Made by a program: the position numbers and the translations under genes. The notes beneath the pieces are model-generated. The model made no database searches. It was given only the letters and a program-made list of their open reading frames with translations, and was not told the DNA's origin. Positions 60,981 to 64,000 of a stretch of 64,000 nucleotides of DNA are shown piece by piece (position 1 is the stretch's first letter; each line of letters opens with the position of its first letter). Source of the DNA: Agrobacterium pusense (lineage in GTDB: Bacteria > Pseudomonadota > Alphaproteobacteria > Rhizobiales > Rhizobiaceae); NCBI RefSeq assembly GCF_900102105.1, contig NZ_FNBB01000004.1:124001-188000 (forward strand), read 5' to 3'.

Positions 60981-62315
60981 ATGGACAACCCGAGCCGATC
61001 TAATTCCACATCGCTTGACAGCTACTGGATGCCTTTTACCGCCAACCGGCAGTTCAAAGCCAATCCCCGTCTGCTGGCGAGCGCCGAAGGCATGTATTAC
61101 ACCAGCAATGATGGCCGTCAGGTTCTCGACGGAACGGCTGGCCTCTGGTGCGTTAATGCCGGCCACGGACGCCAGCAGATTGCCTCCGCAGTGAAGCACC
61201 AGCTTTCCACTATGGATTACGCACCTTCATTCCAGATGGGTCACCCGGTCGCATTCGAATTTGCCGAACGGCTGGCGGAAATCGCCCCCGGCCCGGAAGG
61301 CGGCAAACTGGACCGCGTCTTCTACACTGGTTCGGGATCGGAATCGGTCGATACGGCGCTGAAAATCGCGATCGCCTATCAGCGCGCCATTGGCCAGGGA
61401 ACGCGCAGCCGCCTCATCGGCCGCGAACGTGGGTATCACGGTGTCGGTTTCGGCGGCATTTCCGTGGGCGGCCTCGTCAACAACCGCCGCGTCTTCCCGC
61501 AAATCCCCGCCGACCATCTGCGTCACACCCACGATCTTACGAAGAACAGCTTCGTTAAGGGCCAGCCAGAGCACGGCGCCGAGCTCGCGGACGATCTGGA
61601 ACGGTTGGTCGCCCTGCACGGTGCGGAAACCATCGCCGCCTGCATCGTGGAACCCGTGGCGGGCTCCACCGGTGTCCTCGTGCCACCGAAAGGCTATCTG
61701 GAACGCCTGCGCACCATCTGCGACAAGCACGGCATTCTGCTGATCTTCGATGAGGTCATCACCGGTTTCGGACGCATGGGCTCATCCTTCGCCAGCAATT
61801 ACTTCGGCGTGACGCCCGATATCGTCACCACGGCGAAGGGGCTCACAAATGGAGCTATCCCCATGGGCGCGGTATTCACCAGCCGCGAGGTTCATGATGC
61901 CTTGATGCATGGCCCCGAAAGCCAGATAGAACTGTTCCATGGCTATACCTATTCCGGCCATCCTGTCGCCTGCGCCGCAGGCATCGCAACGCTGGACATC
62001 TATCGCGACGAGGGCCTCTTCACCCGCGCCTCCGAATTGCAAGACGCCTGGCACGATGCCATTCATTCGCTCAAGGGCTCGCCCAACGTCATCGACATCC
62101 GCACCATCGGTTTCATCGCCGGCATAGAACTCCAGCCGCGCGACGGCGCGATCGGCGCCCGTGCCTATGATGTCTTTGTGGATTGCTTCGAACGTGGCCT
62201 GCTCATTCGCGTCACCGGCGACATCATTGCTCTTTCGCCGCCGCTGATCGCCGAAAAATCCCATTTCGACGACATCGTTTCCATTCTCGGCGACGCGCTG
62301 AAAAGAGCAGAATAA
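60981..62315 (+). CDS. omega-aminotransferase, beta-alanine:pyruvate type
   Basis: This 444-residue class III aminotransferase has LDSYWMPFTANRQFKANPRLLASAEGMYY, TGSGSESVDTALKIA, IFDEVITGFGRMGSSFASNYFGVTPDIVTTAKGLTNGAIPMGAVF (PLP Lys in TAKGLTNG) and GYTYSGHPVACAAGIATLDIY. This pattern matches omega-amino acid:pyruvate aminotransferases acting on beta-alanine or related amines. The ATG at 60981 follows AGGAG. It is divergent from an XRE-cupin regulator, so an amine-induced catabolic unit is likely. The exact donor is not certain. Confidence 0.88.
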   Translation: MDNPSRSNSTSLDSYWMPFTANRQFKANPRLLASAEGMYYTSNDGRQVLDGTAGLWCVNAGHGRQQIASAVKHQLSTMDYAPSFQMGHPVAFEFAERLAEIAPGPEGGKLDRVFYTGSGSESVDTALKIAIAYQRAIGQGTRSRLIGRERGYHGVGFGGISVGGLVNNRRVFPQIPADHLRHTHDLTKNSFVKGQPEHGAELADDLERLVALHGAETIAACIVEPVAGSTGVLVPPKGYLERLRTICDKHGILLIFDEVITGFGRMGSSFASNYFGVTPDIVTTAKGLTNGAIPMGAVFTSREVHDALMHGPESQIELFHGYTYSGHPVACAAGIATLDIYRDEGLFTRASELQDAWHDAIHSLKGSPNVIDIRTIGFIAGIELQPRDGAIGARAYDVFVDCFERGLLIRVTGDIIALSPPLIAEKSHFDDIVSILGDALKRAE

Positions 62316-62331
62316 CTGCATCTATCAAGAA

Positions 62332-62358
62332 GGCTGCAATCTAAATTGCAGCCTTTTT
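62332..62358 (+). terminator. rho-independent terminator after the omega-aminotransferase gene
   Basis: GGCTGCAAT (62332-62340) and ATTGCAGCC (62345-62353) form a perfect 9-base stem with loop CTAA and a T5 run, 17 bases after the stop. Confidence 0.92.
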
Positions 62359-62524
62359 CACTTTTCTACCAGTAACATGGAAAGTTCCTGAATCGAGCGC
62401 AGGCCGCCCTCGCCCGTGGGACGCTCATATGTGCCCTGTCAGATGACCATGCGGCCGGGACCGGCGCTTGAGCTTGGCCAGGCGGCTGGCGATGGACGCG
62501 CCTTTTCGACAAGGGGCTCTCTTT

Positions 62525-63451
62525 TCAGATCGTTCTGCTAGTGCCACGCCGGCGAAGCGTATCGGCAACCGTATGGATATGCGCAGCGCCAATACCGCAA
62601 CAGCCGCCGATCAGGGTGGCGCCTGCATCTGCCCAGGAGCAGGCGAAGCGGGAATAGACATCATCCGTCAGATCCGCTCTCGTGCCGTGCAGCCCCTCAT
62701 TGGCGGCGGAGTCGCCCTGTTCGCCTTCGAAGGCATTGGCATAGACGCCAATATCCAGAGCAACACCCTTTTCCTTGAAGACGGCGGATGCGGTTTCCAC
62801 GGCAGCCCTCATCACTTCCGGCTTGCTGCAGTTGAAGAGCAGCGCTGCGGCACCTGATCCGGCGGCCCATTCGGCGGCGGAGCGCACGGTCTCGCCGGAA
62901 CGCAGCTTCGGCTCCGCACCGTTCACTTGAGCAGGTTCGTCGTTCAGCGTGAAGGAAATCCAAAAAGGCTTGCCCGTCTCGGCCACCGCCTGCCGCACCG
63001 CCTCACCCTCAGCGATAAGGCTCAGGGTCTCTCCAAGCCAGACATCCACATGTGGCTGAAGATTTTCGACCAGCACCTTCAGATAGTCCTGAACGCGAGA
63101 GGGATCGAAATTTTCTGGCTCGTAGGAACCAAAGATCGGAGGAAGCGAGCCGGCCACGGTCACGTTACGTTTCGAAGCCTCCGCCGCTTCACGCGCCAGG
63201 CGACCGGAAAGGGCGATCAGTGAAGCACCTTCTTTGTCGAATCGGTATTCGCCGATATGAAAAGGGACCAGCGCATAGGAATTGGTGGTCACCACATCCG
63301 CGCCGGCCTCGATGAATTCCGCATGCACCTGGCGGACGATGTCCGGGGCGTTGATGAGCGCGAGCGCCGACCACTCGGGCTGCTTCAGCTCAGCGCCCAG
63401 CCGCTGCAATTCACGGCTCATGCCACCGTCCAGAATACGAATATCGCTCAT
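62525..63451 (-). CDS. mmuM: homocysteine S-methyltransferase (MmuM-type)
   Basis: This 308-residue enzyme uses S-methylmethionine or S-adenosylmethionine to methylate homocysteine to methionine. Family marks are ILDGGMSRELQRLG, GADVVTTNSYALVP, and the zinc thiolates in LLFNCSKPEVM and LIGGCCGIG. It ends 166 bases from the terminator of the convergent aminotransferase gene; that gap holds nothing I can recognise. The amino-acid permease gene upstream ends 17 bases before its start, suggesting a shared operon for uptake and use of a methylated sulfur amino acid. Confidence 0.9.
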   Translation of the reverse strand: MSDIRILDGGMSRELQRLGAELKQPEWSALALINAPDIVRQVHAEFIEAGADVVTTNSYALVPFHIGEYRFDKEGASLIALSGRLAREAAEASKRNVTVAGSLPPIFGSYEPENFDPSRVQDYLKVLVENLQPHVDVWLGETLSLIAEGEAVRQAVAETGKPFWISFTLNDEPAQVNGAEPKLRSGETVRSAAEWAAGSGAAALLFNCSKPEVMRAAVETASAVFKEKGVALDIGVYANAFEGEQGDSAANEGLHGTRADLTDDVYSRFACSWADAGATLIGGCCGIGAAHIHTVADTLRRRGTSRTI

Positions 63452-63468
63452 GAGAACTCCTTGATAGA

Positions 63469-64000
63469 CTATCGGCGCACCGGCACCTGCGCCTCGATTA
63501 AACCGAAGCAGCGGGCAATGATGGCGGTGAGGATGAGATAAAAAATCGTCACGACGAAAAGCGGCTCGTAGACCAGCAGCGTGTCCTGCCGCACCTTGTA
63601 CGCGACGGCATAAAGATCCATGACTGTCACCGTGAACGCAAGCGGCGTGGCTTTCAGCTGCATCACCACTTCACCCGCGATCGTCGGGAGCGCCGCGCGG
63701 ATCGCACGCGGCAGCCAGATGCGACGCGCCAGCGTGAAGCGGCTCATGCCGAAGGCCCTACCCGCCTCGAGTTCGCCTTTTGGAACGCCCAGCAACGCAC
63801 CACGAAGAACTTCGGCTTCATAGGCTGCGTAGTTCAGCGTGAAGCTGACCGCCGCAAAAAAGAAACCTTCGCGCAGCACCGGCCACAGAAAGCTTTGCCG
63901 CAGCCCCGGCACCATGGGCAAGAGCGACCCCACGCCGTAATAGAGCAGCCAGAGCTGTATCAGCAGCGGCGTGCCCCGAAAAAAGGTGCAATAACCACGC
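63469..64000 (-). CDS. polar amino-acid ABC transporter permease, 5' end beyond the window
   Basis: The frame stays open to the window edge, so the start is missing; about 176 residues are visible. It shows the HisM/GlnP-type motifs FFRGTPLLIQLWLLYYGVG near the visible start and the EAA loop YEAEVLRGALLGVPKGELEAGRAFGMSRFTLARRIWLPRAIRAALP, then two more helices. A GTG at 63933 is in frame but lies inside the conserved region and is not the start. It is followed 17 bases later by mmuM, so the substrate may be S-methylmethionine or a related amino acid (inference). Confidence 0.9.
   Translation of the reverse strand, partial: RGYCTFFRGTPLLIQLWLLYYGVGSLLPMVPGLRQSFLWPVLREGFFFAAVSFTLNYAAYEAEVLRGALLGVPKGELEAGRAFGMSRFTLARRIWLPRAIRAALPTIAGEVVMQLKATPLAFTVTVMDLYAVAYKVRQDTLLVYEPLFVVTIFYLILTAIIARCFGLIEAQVPVRR

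Noticed and set aside
63469-63933. Complete short permease starting at the GTG at 63933
   Set aside because: The conserved motif FFRGTPLLIQLWLLYYG lies upstream of it in the same open frame, so the gene continues past the window edge.

Overview
The window looks like a piece of an Agrobacterium (Rhizobiaceae) replicon. It combines a complete sulfoquinovose oxidative-desulfurisation (Smo) operon, a type III (agrobacterial) cellulose operon with bcsN/K/L/M, an exoY-exoF-exoQ block and rhizobial dctB/dctD/dctA. The glycosidase at 8858-10849 reproduces residue for residue the key positions I recall for the A. tumefaciens sulfoquinovosidase (E270, R283, W286, D388, D455). Gene families, GC-rich coding and ATGA-type gene overlaps all fit. 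I did not find tRNA, rRNA, CRISPR, IS elements or prophage.

Layout. 1-604 (-) is the N-terminal part of an autotransporter-like repeat protein cut by the window edge. 811-10849 is the Smo cluster: smoCBA leftward, then smoD and smoE-F-G-H-I rightward; it imports sulfoquinovosyl glycerol, hydrolyses it, desulfonates sulfoquinovose and reduces the product to glucose. 10874-15029 is a thiamine salvage operon under a TPP riboswitch (transport permease, binding protein, thiM, thiE, thiD; no ATPase). 15046-18062 is dadR / dadX-dadA for alanine catabolism. 18129-27224 holds a GntR regulator, a BA14K-like protein, dctD/dctB/dctA with a sigma-54 promoter and two palindromic DctD-type sites, a small EamA transporter, a class III aminotransferase and an SDR.

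27456-39445 is the cellulose region: bcsL-bcsM rightward facing bcsN-A-B-Z-K leftward. An AGE-family epimerase follows, then a leftward operon (uxs, uxe, glycosyltransferase, DUF995-like, GH26-like) that matches the arabinose-containing polysaccharide (aps) type of locus known from Sinorhizobium. A small cysteine lipoprotein and an orphan LuxR-type regulator with a degenerate receiver come next.

48916-55695 is the least explained part: two acidic, repeat-bearing proteins without signal peptide or RTX motifs, followed by a type I secretion ABC transporter with an unusual 165-residue disordered N-terminus and its HlyD-type adaptor. An unknown 164-residue protein and exoQ-exoF-exoY follow. The stretch from 27 to 60 kb therefore reads as a surface/biofilm island: cellulose, a pentose-containing glycan, a type I secreted matrix or adhesin system and heteropolysaccharide initiation/polymerisation/export. 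The last 4 kb carry an XRE-cupin regulator, a beta-alanine:pyruvate-type aminotransferase, a homocysteine S-methyltransferase and the truncated start of an amino-acid ABC permease gene.
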